Source: Caulobacteraceae bacterium (GTDB taxonomy: Bacteria > Pseudomonadota > Alphaproteobacteria > Caulobacterales > Caulobacteraceae). Taken from it: DNA of 5,450 nt. Positions within the stretch are counted from its first letter, which is position 1. Every line of letters begins with the position of its first letter. A program made the translations under genes and the position numbers. Under the pieces are notes generated by a model. The model did no database searches. It saw only the letters and a program-made list of their open reading frames with translations, and was not told the DNA's origin. Of this stretch, positions 1-5,098 are shown piece after piece. The stretch spans positions 1-5,450 of the forward strand of contig JAQGII010000107.1 in assembly GCA_028291305.1 (NCBI GenBank). The letters are read 5' to 3'.

Positions 1-483
1 GTACTGGAACAGCCGCAGGCTGTGGGCCAGGACGTCGGTGGCGCTGACCGGCAACACGCGCCGGGAGGTCGGCGAGAAGGCCTCAGGGTGCGCCCTGGCA
101 TAGGCGTCGAAGCCGGCGGCGAAGGCGACCAGATCGGCGCGGAACGCCGGCGTCTGTTGCCTCATCCAGGCCTGCGTGCGGGCGGACACGTCGTTGACCG
201 CCATCCAGCGGTCGTTGGCCAGCTCTTCGGGACCGTAGTATTCGGCAGCCCGGCCGCGCGCCTGGGCATAGAGCTTCACGATCGCATCGCCGTGGCTTTT
301 GGCCTGGGCGAAGCCGTAGGCGTAGAACAGGCCCTCGGTGGTCTTGGCGTAGACGTGGCCGACGCCGTAGCGGTCCCACAGGATGTCCCCGCCGCCATAG
401 GCGGGCGCCGCCCGGCTCGCGCCGCAGCTCAAGCTGATGGCCATTGCGGCCAGCCACAGCCAACGACGCCAGAAACCGCGCAT
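1..483 (-). CDS. Penicillin acylase family (acyl-homoserine-lactone acylase-like) protein, N-terminal part only
   Basis: The first 161 codons are present and the gene leaves the window at base 1. Residues 1-26 look like a Sec signal peptide: basic start (RGFWRRW), hydrophobic core, and an ASRA/AP cleavage site, so export to the periplasm is predicted. From residue 34 the protein matches the N-terminal alpha-chain of peptidase S45 acylases: ILWDRYGVGHVYAKT, then YAYGFAQAKSHGD and the LYAQARGRAAEYYG stretch. These enzymes are self-cleaving Ntn hydrolases that remove acyl groups from amides such as N-acyl-homoserine lactones, penicillins or siderophore precursors. The nucleophilic serine at the beta-chain start lies outside the window, so activity and substrate cannot be judged. 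The ATG at 483 is preceded by AAAGAGGGG at a suitable distance, which favours it over Met14. Cys20 sits near the signal core, but the residues before it (SLS) do not make a proper lipobox. The family call is firm; the AHL substrate is only a guess. Confidence 0.87.
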   Translation of the reverse strand, partial: MRGFWRRWLWLAAMAISLSCGASRAAPAYGGGDILWDRYGVGHVYAKTTEGLFYAYGFAQAKSHGDAIVKLYAQARGRAAEYYGPEELANDRWMAVNDVSARTQAWMRQQTPAFRADLVAFAAGFDAYARAHPEAFSPTSRRVLPVSATDVLAHSLRLFQY

Positions 484-542
484 ATCAAGCCCCTCTTTGC
501 GGCGACGCTATCGGCTCAGCCCCCGGCGGTGGAAGGCGTCTT

Positions 543-585
543 TTGTCCCAGGACAATTTGGCGAGGCCGGAGCCTAAAACTTCAA
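543..585 (-). promoter_or_regulatory. Candidate promoter with palindromic operator for the acylase gene
   Basis: On the minus strand, TTGAAG (585-580) is followed after 17 nt by GCCAAAT (562-556). This is a plausible though imperfect -35/-10 pair for a housekeeping sigma factor. At the predicted transcription start lies a perfect inverted repeat, TTGTCC-TG-GGACAA (543-556), about 60 bp before the acylase ATG. A palindrome covering the start point is a typical repressor operator position. No regulator gene is visible in the window. The palindrome is seen directly; the promoter and operator roles are inferred. Confidence 0.35.
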
Positions 586-587
586 CA

Positions 588-614
588 AAATCCTGGGTCC
601 CCCCGCGAGCGGGG
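588..614 (-). terminator. Weak terminator-like hairpin after the DUF1272 gene
   Basis: About 10 bases past the DUF1272 stop codon the minus strand reads CCCCGCTCGCGGGG (601-614), which can fold into a 5-bp stem with a 4-base loop. The only T-run (TTTT, around 587-590) comes about 10 bases later, too far for a canonical intrinsic terminator. The hairpin may end or stabilise the DUF1272 transcript, but some read-through into the acylase gene is likely. Confidence 0.25.
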
Positions 615-623
615 AGCGCGGCG

Positions 624-875
624 TCACGCAGCGTTGCTGCAGGCCGCGTGCTTGCCAACCACCCGGCGGGTGGAGGCGGGGGCGCTGACCAGCTTGGCCG
701 CCGGCCGGATCGGACGGAGCGAGAAATTGCCGCCGCAGTTGGGGCAGACGCCGCCGAGCCGTCCTTCCACGCAGTCCGCGCAGAAGGTGCATTCATAGGT
801 GCAGATGCGCGCCTCGGCGCTGTCCGGCGGCAGGTCCTTGTCGCAGCACTCGCAGTTGGGCCGCAGCTCCAGCAT
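624..875 (-). CDS. DUF1272 small Cys-rich (zinc-ribbon-like) protein
   Basis: This is an 83-residue protein with the hallmark DUF1272 start MLELRPNCECC. Cysteines at 8, 10, 11, 25, 29, 32, 35, 44 and 47 form CxCC, CxxxCxxCxxC and CPNCGG clusters, a pattern that suggests one or two bound zinc ions. The GGVCPNCGG knuckle is followed by the conserved RPIRPAAKL segment (54-62) and then a variable tail with one more Cys (79). The family is common in proteobacteria and has no established function; the fold suggests a metal-binding or nucleic-acid-binding adaptor, which is inference. The ATG at 875 is preferred over an in-frame ATG at 902: it has GAGGA five bases upstream and begins at the family's conserved first residue. 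The gene follows the MFS gene on the same strand, 101 bp away and behind a terminator hairpin, so its own promoter is not obvious. There is no signal peptide or membrane segment, so it should be cytoplasmic. Confidence 0.85.
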   Translation of the reverse strand: MLELRPNCECCDKDLPPDSAEARICTYECTFCADCVEGRLGGVCPNCGGNFSLRPIRPAAKLVSAPASTRRVVGKHAACSNAA

Positions 876-880
876 GGCAA

Positions 881-885
881 TCCTC
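881..885 (-). promoter_or_regulatory. Ribosome binding site deciding the DUF1272 start
   Basis: The minus strand reads GAGGA, then TTGCC, then ATG (875). The upstream in-frame ATG at 902 has no such site, so the shorter 83-residue product is chosen. Confidence 0.7.
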
Positions 886-910
886 GTTTCGTGGCGGGCC
901 ATGAAAGCAC

Positions 911-939
911 AAAGGGCCCGGGACAGCAGCCCCGGACCC
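911..939 (-). terminator. Intrinsic-type terminator after the MFS gene
   Basis: On the minus strand GGGTCCGGG (939-931) pairs with CCCGGGCCC (922-914). This gives a 9-bp stem with one G-U pair and an 8-base loop, followed directly by TTT and a second TTT five bases on. It lies about 40 bases past the MFS stop codon. The stem is strong but the T-tract is short, so termination may be partial, which would let some transcription reach the DUF1272 gene. Confidence 0.6.
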
Positions 940-976
940 CTCGCTTGTCAGATCGGACGTCCGAACTTGGTGCGGT

Positions 977-2356
977 TCAGGACTCCATGGCCGGCACGGC
1001 GTCCACGATCCGGATGCGCCTGGGCATGTGCCGACGGATCAGCAGGATCGACAGCAGGCTCAGGCTCATGGTCACGGCGAAGCCGATGAAGAAGCCATGG
1101 GGACCCGCCGCGTCGAGCAGGTATATGCCGAACAGCGGGCTGACGATGGAGCCCAGCCGGCCGATGCCGACCGCCCAGCCGATGCCGGCGCCGCGGATTT
1201 CCGTGGCGTAGACGAAGGCGGCCAGGGCGTACATCGTGGTCTGCACGCCGTTGATCAGCCCGCCCTGCAAGGTGATGGCCACCAGCAGCGAGGTGGGGCT
1301 CAGCGCCGGATTCAGCGGGATGACGCTCAGCCAGATCGCGGCCAGAACGGCGCCCGCGGCCATGACCACCAGGGCCCACTTGGAGCCGAAGCGGTTGAAG
1401 CAGGCCGCGCCGCCCAGGGCTGCGGCGATGCCGCCGACGTTGAACCACAGCAGGCTCTGGCCGGTCAGCGAGCCCGGATACTTGGCCTGGGCCAGGATGG
1501 TGGGCAGCCAGTTGATCACGCCGTAGACGCTGAGCAGGGTGAAGAACATCGCCCCCCACAGGCCGATGGTGTCCATCTTGTAGTCGGCCGCGAACAGGGT
1601 GCCGAGCGTCACCTTCTGCTTGGTCTGGGGCTTGTCGATGCTGTCGACGACCTCGGCGTTGGGGTCGATGGGATTGCCGAACTTGGCCATCAGCTTGGCC
1701 AGGTCGGCCTTGCGTTCCGGGCGCACCGCCATGAAGCGCGGCGATTCCGGCAGGACGAAGAACATGACGATGGCGATCACGATCGGTATGGCGCCGCCCA
1801 TCAGATAGAGGCTCGGCCAGTGCTCGGCCGGGACGCCGGCGGCGATGAAGCCGCCCAGGGTGCCGCCGACCGGGATGCCGACGATGCCGCTGGTGACGGC
1901 CACCGCGCGGTTGCGCGCGGGGGTCAGCTCGGCCAGCAGGGCGGTGGCGTTGGGCATGCAGCCGCCCAGTCCCAGGCCGCCGATGAAGCGCAGCGGATAG
2001 AGGGCCGGGACGCCGCTGACGAAGGCGATGATCAGGGTCGGCACGGCGAACAGCAGAACGCAGGTCATCAGGGTCGGGCGCCGGCCGACCTTGTCGCCGA
2101 GGATGCCGAACACGATGGTGCCCACCGCCATGCCGGCGTAGCCGACCACCTGCACCCATTTGAAGTCGTCGCGGGTGACGTGCCACATCTTGATCATCAT
2201 CGGGATCGACAGGGCCAACACCTGGTTGGCGAAGCCGTCGAGGATGATGGCCAGAGCCGCGATCAGGACCGCGAACTTCTGGTAGTTGCTCCACTTGCCG
2301 GCGTCGATCGCGCGGCTGATGTCCATGATGTTGGTACCGGCTTTAGAAGTCGCCAC
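977..2356 (-). CDS. MFS transporter, aromatic acid:H+ symporter (AAHS, PcaK-like) type
   Basis: A 459-residue, 12-helix inner-membrane carrier of the major facilitator superfamily. Helix 1 carries the AAHS-like segment ILDGFANQVLALSIP (38-52). The loop between helices 2 and 3 holds the MFS motif GILGDKVGRRP (84-94). Helix 4 is preceded by RFIGGLGLGG (123-132) and followed by ELTPARNR (143-150). Helix 6 ends with PESPRF (203-208), then a cytoplasmic loop of about 55 residues. The late segment ATEIRGAGIGWAVGIGR (384-400) is typical of AAHS and related organic-anion carriers. Proton-coupled uptake of an aromatic or similar organic acid is therefore likely, but the substrate cannot be named and no catabolic genes lie nearby. 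The second Asp of the family's DGxD motif is Ala43 here. The start is GTG at 2356, supported by AAGGGGGGA just upstream; the ATG at 2326 lacks any such site. No promoter could be assigned firmly in the 129 bp upstream. Confidence 0.88.
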   Translation of the reverse strand: MATSKAGTNIMDISRAIDAGKWSNYQKFAVLIAALAIILDGFANQVLALSIPMMIKMWHVTRDDFKWVQVVGYAGMAVGTIVFGILGDKVGRRPTLMTCVLLFAVPTLIIAFVSGVPALYPLRFIGGLGLGGCMPNATALLAELTPARNRAVAVTSGIVGIPVGGTLGGFIAAGVPAEHWPSLYLMGGAIPIVIAIVMFFVLPESPRFMAVRPERKADLAKLMAKFGNPIDPNAEVVDSIDKPQTKQKVTLGTLFAADYKMDTIGLWGAMFFTLLSVYGVINWLPTILAQAKYPGSLTGQSLLWFNVGGIAAALGGAACFNRFGSKWALVVMAAGAVLAAIWLSVIPLNPALSPTSLLVAITLQGGLINGVQTTMYALAAFVYATEIRGAGIGWAVGIGRLGSIVSPLFGIYLLDAAGPHGFFIGFAVTMSLSLLSILLIRRHMPRRIRIVDAVPAMES

Positions 2357-2360
2357 GCCG

Positions 2361-2369
2361 TCCCCCCTT
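2361..2369 (-). promoter_or_regulatory. Strong ribosome binding site supporting the GTG start of the MFS gene
   Basis: The minus strand reads AAGGGGGGA followed by CGGC and GTG. This G-rich Shine-Dalgarno sequence decides for GTG at 2356 over the internal ATG at 2326, which is preceded by GGTACCAACATC without an SD. Confidence 0.65.
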
Positions 2370-2398
2370 AAGTTGCTTATTGCATTGACGCATTTCGC

Positions 2399-2416
2399 GG
2401 GCGCGCTTCGGCGCCC
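2399..2416. repeat. GC-rich inverted repeat between nrsF and the MFS gene
   Basis: GGGCGC and GCGCCC flank a 6-base loop (GCTTCG), a perfect 6-bp inverted repeat. It lies 70-87 bp past the nrsF stop codon and 43-60 bp before the MFS start on the same strand. No T-run follows it on either strand, so it is not a canonical intrinsic terminator. It could be a leader hairpin of the MFS transcript or a Rho-independent pause. The remaining intergenic sequence (2357-2485) shows TTGACG on the minus strand (2477-2472) as a possible -35, with no convincing -10. Confidence 0.3.
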
Positions 2417-2485
2417 CAGGGCTTAGTGATGGCGCAATTCCTTGGGTTTGGCGAGACAGATCGGTTTGTCACGTCAACAAGAGTG

Positions 2486-3136
2486 CTAGGCGCGGCCCGC
2501 CAGGCTGATGCGGCCGGACACGGCGAAAACGCCGATCAGGATCAGCAGGGCGGCCAGATGCGCGCCCAGGTCCATCAGGGTGACGTCGAAGGGGTGGAAG
2601 AACTGCAGGGCCAAGGCGGACAGGGCCGCGACGCCCACCGCCCCCACCGCGGCCACCAGGCGCGGCTGCAGCGGCCGCGCGCGGCGCAGCGAGAGCAGCA
2701 GCAGCAGGGCCATCGGCACGCCCGCCGCCAGCAGGAAGACGAAGCAGGAGCTGCTTTCGCCCAGCCGCCAGCCGTTGCGGGTCTGCTCGGCCCAGTCGCG
2801 GTAGCAGCCCAGCCCGCTCAACCCCATCCAGGCCAGGGCAAAGGGCAGGGGCAGCAGCGCCCAGGCGCGCGAGCGGTCGGGCAGGCTCAGGTGAAAGGCG
2901 GCGATCACGCCGGCGACGCCGGTGGCCAGGGTGGCGACGAGCTCCAGCGCCATGCGCGGGTCTGACGCCCGGTCGGCGAACACCGTCAGGTTGGACAGCC
3001 TGAGGATCAGGGCGCCGCAGACCAGGCCGATCCCCGCTAGCCACAGCAGCGCGCGCAACATCGGCGGCGCCAGCCGGCGCACGGGCGCGGCGGAGGCCGT
3101 CAGCTGTTCGATAAGCGCGTCGGTGTCGATCTTCAT
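2486..3136 (-). CDS. nrsF: Membrane anti-sigma factor NrsF (DUF1109)
   Basis: A 216-residue protein with a short cytoplasmic N-terminus (about 1-27, containing LIEQLTASAAPVRRLAPP) and six predicted membrane helices near 28-46, 66-83, 92-108, 128-149, 158-178 and 188-207. Conserved DUF1109 features are the VRRL-PP entry, ALELVATLATG, LSLPDRSRAWALLPLP (83-98), GLGCYRDW (108-115), SSSCFVFLL (128-136), RRARPLQPRL and FFHPFD-xxxMDLGAHL (179-193). In Caulobacter this family holds the ECF factor SigF inactive at the membrane and releases it under chromium, cadmium or other thiol-reactive metal stress, with cysteines implicated in sensing. The cysteines here are 40, 111 and 131. The gene starts inside the sigF stop codon (ATGA overlap), so the two are translationally coupled and made in linked amounts. 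Family assignment is firm; the metal signal is transferred from Caulobacter. Confidence 0.9.
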   Translation of the reverse strand: MKIDTDALIEQLTASAAPVRRLAPPMLRALLWLAGIGLVCGALILRLSNLTVFADRASDPRMALELVATLATGVAGVIAAFHLSLPDRSRAWALLPLPFALAWMGLSGLGCYRDWAEQTRNGWRLGESSSCFVFLLAAGVPMALLLLLSLRRARPLQPRLVAAVGAVGVAALSALALQFFHPFDVTLMDLGAHLAALLILIGVFAVSGRISLAGRA

Positions 3137-3714
3137 TCTGGCGCTCCCACGCGCTGCCGCAGCGCCTTGATCGCCCGGTGCACGCTGACCTTCAACGCGC
3201 CGACCGACTGGCCCGAGACCCGGGAGGCTTCCAGCAGTGACATCTCCTTCACTTTCACCAGCTCCAGCGCCTCGCGCTGGGCGGGCGGCAATTGCGCGAC
3301 CAGGGCCGCCAGGGCCTGGGCCGCATCGCCCGCGTCCAATTCCTTGTTCGCGGCAGGGTCGGCAAAGGTTTCAAAGGCTCGTTCGTCGGCCGTTTCGTGC
3401 GCGGCCAGGCGCACCCGCCTGCGCAGCGCATCGATCGACCGGCGGTCGCAGATGGCGGCCAGCCAGGGCGTGAACGGGCGCGCGGGATCGTAGGTGTGGC
3501 GCACCCGGTGCAGGGTCAAGAGCACGTCCTGCACGATGTCCTCGCAGCGGTCGGCCTCGCGGCAGCGGCGGCGCACCAGCACGCGCAGGAAGGGCAGGAT
3601 CTCGCGCAGCAGGCGGGCGTAGGCGGCGTGATCGCCGTCCTGTCCGGCGGCCATCCAGGCCGACCAGAGGCGGTCCTGACGACGGCCGTCCTCGCTGGGC
3701 GCCGCAGCCTCCAT
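3133..3714 (-). CDS. sigF: ECF sigma factor SigF (ECF16 type)
   Basis: A 193-residue RNA polymerase sigma-70 factor of the extracytoplasmic-function class. Region 2 spans about residues 30-100: LLREILPFLRVLVRRRC, then DRCEDIVQDVLLTLHRV (core-binding and -10 helices) and RPFTPWLAAICDRRSIDALRRR (-10 recognition). A linker with ETADERAFETFADP follows, and region 4 spans about 133-188: LVAQLPPAQREALELVKVKE followed by the helix-turn-helix MSLLEASRVSGQSVGALKVSVHRA that reads the -35. The partner nrsF directly follows with a 4-bp overlap, which fits group ECF16. The most likely target promoter lies in the divergent gap, driving bufA. The ATG at 3714 has AAGGA very close (2 bases), with AGGGGAAG further upstream; Met21 is a less likely start because region 2 would then have almost no leader. 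I found no GTAACC-type promoter facing sigF itself, so autoregulation is not evident. Confidence 0.92.
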   Translation of the reverse strand: MEAAAPSEDGRRQDRLWSAWMAAGQDGDHAAYARLLREILPFLRVLVRRRCREADRCEDIVQDVLLTLHRVRHTYDPARPFTPWLAAICDRRSIDALRRRVRLAAHETADERAFETFADPAANKELDAGDAAQALAALVAQLPPAQREALELVKVKEMSLLEASRVSGQSVGALKVSVHRAIKALRQRVGAPE

Positions 3715-3756
3715 CGTCCTTCGCTTCCCCTTCGCACCGCCCCCGTCCGAGCATCG

Positions 3757-3783
3757 TGTAACCTTTCATGTGGCGCAACGAAC
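3757..3783 (+). promoter_or_regulatory. SigF-type ECF promoter of the bufABC operon
   Basis: TGTAACC (3757-3763) is followed after 15 nt by CGAAC (3779-3783). This agrees closely with the GTAACC/CGAA signature remembered for SigF-dependent promoters in Caulobacter, and the spacing suits an ECF factor. The predicted transcription start is about 3788-3791, giving a leader of roughly 58 nt before bufA. The motif reads toward bufA and away from sigF. The motif is seen directly; its recognition by the adjacent SigF is inferred from family knowledge and synteny. Confidence 0.8.
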
Positions 3784-3830
3784 AACTGGATGCGGGGCGA
3801 TGAGGCCTCGTTTTTGAACCCAGCTGTTCG
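3779..3830. repeat. Long imperfect inverted repeat spanning the -10 and the bufA leader
   Basis: CGAACAACTGG (3779-3789), which includes the -10 element, is repeated in inverted form as CCAGCTGTTCG (3820-3830), with 10 of 11 positions matching. The arms are 30 bases apart. Because the left arm is mostly upstream of the predicted transcription start, this is unlikely to be an RNA stem and would act, if at all, at the DNA level. Confidence 0.4.
3792..3815 (+). promoter_or_regulatory. Terminator-like hairpin at the 5' end of the bufA leader
   Basis: GCGGGGC (3792-3798) can pair with GCCTCGT (3805-3811) around the loop GATGAG, with two G-U pairs, one of them at the stem base. The stem is followed immediately by T-residues up to 3815 (five in a row). 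It begins only a few bases after the predicted transcription start. It could be an early attenuator or pause site, or a 5'-end stem that protects the mRNA. The fold is short, so its stability is uncertain. Confidence 0.35.
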
Positions 3831-3835
3831 GACCT

Positions 3836-3840
3836 AGGAG
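3836..3840 (+). promoter_or_regulatory. Ribosome binding site of bufA
   Basis: AGGAG lies 7 bases before the ATG at 3848, a near-ideal Shine-Dalgarno site that suits high expression of the precursor peptide. It lies just after the right arm of the leader inverted repeat. Confidence 0.75.
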
Positions 3841-3847
3841 ACTTCCC

Positions 3848-4129
3848 ATGAGCCCCATCAAGACCGGCTGCGCCACCATCCTCGGCGCCCTGGCCCTGTC
3901 CACCATCGCCTCCGCCTCGGCCTCCGCCGCCGCCATGGCCGGCCCGGTCGCCCAGCCGGCCGGCAGCGAAAAATGCTACGGCATCGCCAAGGCGGCCAAG
4001 AACGACTGCGCCGCGGGCGCCCACTCCTGCGCCGGCCAGGCGACCAAAAACATGGACAAAACTTCCTTCGTCTACCTGCCCGCGGGCGCCTGCGCCAAGA
4101 TCGCCGGCGGCTCCACCAAGGCGATGTGA
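3848..4129 (+). CDS. bufA1: Bufferin-1 precursor peptide (DUF2282)
   Basis: A 93-residue precursor of a copper-binding, ribosomally made and modified peptide. Residues 1 to about 29 form a Sec signal (MSPIKTG, hydrophobic core 9-20, then an Ala/Ser-rich SASASAAA cleavage zone), so the product goes to the periplasm. The mature part holds the conserved DUF2282 core: [27 protein letters not shown], then [17 protein letters not shown]. Its four cysteines are C43, C54, C61 and C82. From published Caulobacter work as I recall it, central cysteines of this family become thiooxazole rings through the action of BufB and BufC, while the outer pair can form a disulfide. By that model C54 and C61 would be modified and C43-C82 bridged. 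The peptide then binds copper and lowers its toxicity. bufB follows after 33 bases with no terminator between. The SigF-type promoter lies directly upstream. The family call is firm; the modification sites are inferred by position. Confidence 0.92.
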   Translation: MSPIKTGCATILGALALSTIASASASAAAMAGPVAQPAGSEKCYGIAKAAKNDCAAGAHSCAGQATKNMDKTSFVYLPAGACAKIAGGSTKAM

Positions 4130-4162
4130 TCGAAGGCCGGGTAGGGCTCAAGGACCGGCGTC

Positions 4163-5098
4163 ATGACCGCGCTTAGCACCATGGCCAGACCGTCTTCGGA
4201 CGCCGCGTCCGCCCTATCCGCCCGGGCGCGCCCGATCCCCGCCCGGGCCGGGATCGGGCTGCGCCTGCCCCACCACGCCCATGTGCGCGACACCGCACCG
4301 ACGACGGCGTGGTTCGAGGCGCACCCCGAAAACTACATGACCCCCGGCCTGGCCGACGAACTGGCCGGGTTCGCCGAGCGCTATCCCGTGTCGCTGCATG
4401 CGGTGGGCCTGTCGCTGGGCTCGGCCTGCGGCGTCGATCCCGACCATCTGGGCAGGCTGGCGGCGCTGGAGCGCCGGGTGCGGCCGGGCCTGATGTCCGA
4501 CCACCTGTCGTGGAGCGCCGCCGGCGCGCCCGGGGGCCCCCTGCACCTGCCGGACCTGCTGCCGCTGCCCTATACCGAGGAGGCGTTCGCGGTGGTCCGG
4601 GCCAACGTCGATCACGTGCAGGAGGCGCTGGGCCGCCCGATCCTGATCGAGAACCCCTCCACCTATCTGCGGTTCGCCGGCTCCCGCCTCGGCGAGGCCG
4701 AGTTCCTCGGGGCCCTGGCCTGCGCCACCGGCTGCGGCGTGCTGCTGGACATCAACAACATCCACGTCAGCGTCATGAACCAGGGAGGCGATCCCGGCCA
4801 CGCGCTGGACGCCTACCTGCGGGTCATCCCGCACGCCGCCGTCGGCGAGATCCACCTGGCCGGCCACGCCGTGCGTGAACTGGGCGGCGGACGGCGGGTG
4901 CGGATCGACGACCACGGCTCGCGGGTCAGCGCCGAGGTCTGGGCCCTCTACGCGCGCGCCGTGCGGCGGCTCGGCCCGCGCCCGACCCTGATCGAATGGG
5001 ACACCGACATCCCGGACTTCCGCGTCCTCGAAGAGGAGGCCGCCGCCGCCCAGGCCATCCTGGACCAGGCCGCGGCGCGGGAGCCCGTCCATGTCTGA
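4163..5098 (+). CDS. bufB1: Bufferin maturation enzyme BufB (DUF692, MbnB/TglH-like iron enzyme)
   Basis: A 311-residue TIM-barrel oxidase of the MbnB/TglH family, which uses a cluster of two or three iron ions and O2 to modify cysteines of a partner peptide. Family metal-site motifs occur in order: FEAHPENY (51-58), SLHAVGLSLG (77-86), SDHLSW (112-117), LIENPS (161-166), LDINNIHVS (195-203), EIHLAGH (229-235), DDHG (249-252) and EWDTDIP (278-284). The candidate ligands H54, E56, H79, H114, E163, D196, N199, H201, H231, H235 and E278 are all present, so the enzyme looks intact. Its substrate should be BufA, encoded 33 bases upstream. Residues 1-28 are an Ala/Arg-rich extension before the barrel (GIGLRLPHH), which may be partly a start-site artefact. 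The ATG at 4163 is preferred because AAGGA lies 8 bases upstream, whereas Met7 lacks one. A perfect inverted repeat lies inside the early coding region. The end overlaps bufC by 8 bases, implying coupled translation. Location is cytoplasmic. Confidence 0.93.
   Translation: MTALSTMARPSSDAASALSARARPIPARAGIGLRLPHHAHVRDTAPTTAWFEAHPENYMTPGLADELAGFAERYPVSLHAVGLSLGSACGVDPDHLGRLAALERRVRPGLMSDHLSWSAAGAPGGPLHLPDLLPLPYTEEAFAVVRANVDHVQEALGRPILIENPSTYLRFAGSRLGEAEFLGALACATGCGVLLDINNIHVSVMNQGGDPGHALDAYLRVIPHAAVGEIHLAGHAVRELGGGRRVRIDDHGSRVSAEVWALYARAVRRLGPRPTLIEWDTDIPDFRVLEEEAAAAQAILDQAAAREPVHV
4230..4259. repeat. Perfect 10-bp inverted repeat in the start of bufB
   Basis: GCCCGATCCC (4230-4239) and GGGATCGGGC (4250-4259) are exact reverse complements separated by 10 bases, which contain the short palindrome GCCCGGGC. 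In RNA this would form a very stable all-Watson-Crick hairpin over codons 23-33. The loop side also carries the second copy of the direct repeat CCGCCCGGGC (4218-4227 and 4239-4248). It lies downstream of bufA and at the front of bufB. Confidence 0.6.

Noticed and set aside
424..426. A possible lipoprotein cysteine (Cys20) in the acylase signal peptide
   Set aside because: The residues before it are S-L-S, which do not satisfy the lipobox; an ordinary signal-peptidase site after ASRA is better.
22..798. A 258-residue plus-strand open frame across the acylase start, the gap and the DUF1272 gene
   Set aside because: It runs opposite two motif-supported genes and their control region; low-complexity composition from high GC explains it.
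948..2294. A second minus-strand frame within the MFS gene
   Set aside because: It is an Arg/His/Gly-rich frame-shifted reading of the MFS coding region with no membrane helices.
1028..2371. A 447-residue open frame on the plus strand opposite the MFS gene
   Set aside because: Its composition (Gln, Asp, Gly, Ala, His and Arg rich, with no domain pattern) is that of an antisense shadow, while the minus strand encodes a clear 12-helix MFS protein with family motifs.
2399..2416. The inverted repeat downstream of nrsF as an intrinsic terminator
   Set aside because: No T-run follows the stem on either strand, so it is listed only as a repeat.
3371..4024. A 217-residue minus-strand open frame spanning the sigF-bufA gap
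   Set aside because: It would cover the SigF-type promoter and shift the sigma factor out of frame; its Gly/Arg-rich content has no family signature.
4218..4248. The direct repeat CCGCCCGGGC (two copies 21 bases apart) as a regulator site
   Set aside because: Both copies are in the same reading frame inside bufB and encode the same Ala-Arg-Ala, so coding and GC bias explain them well enough.
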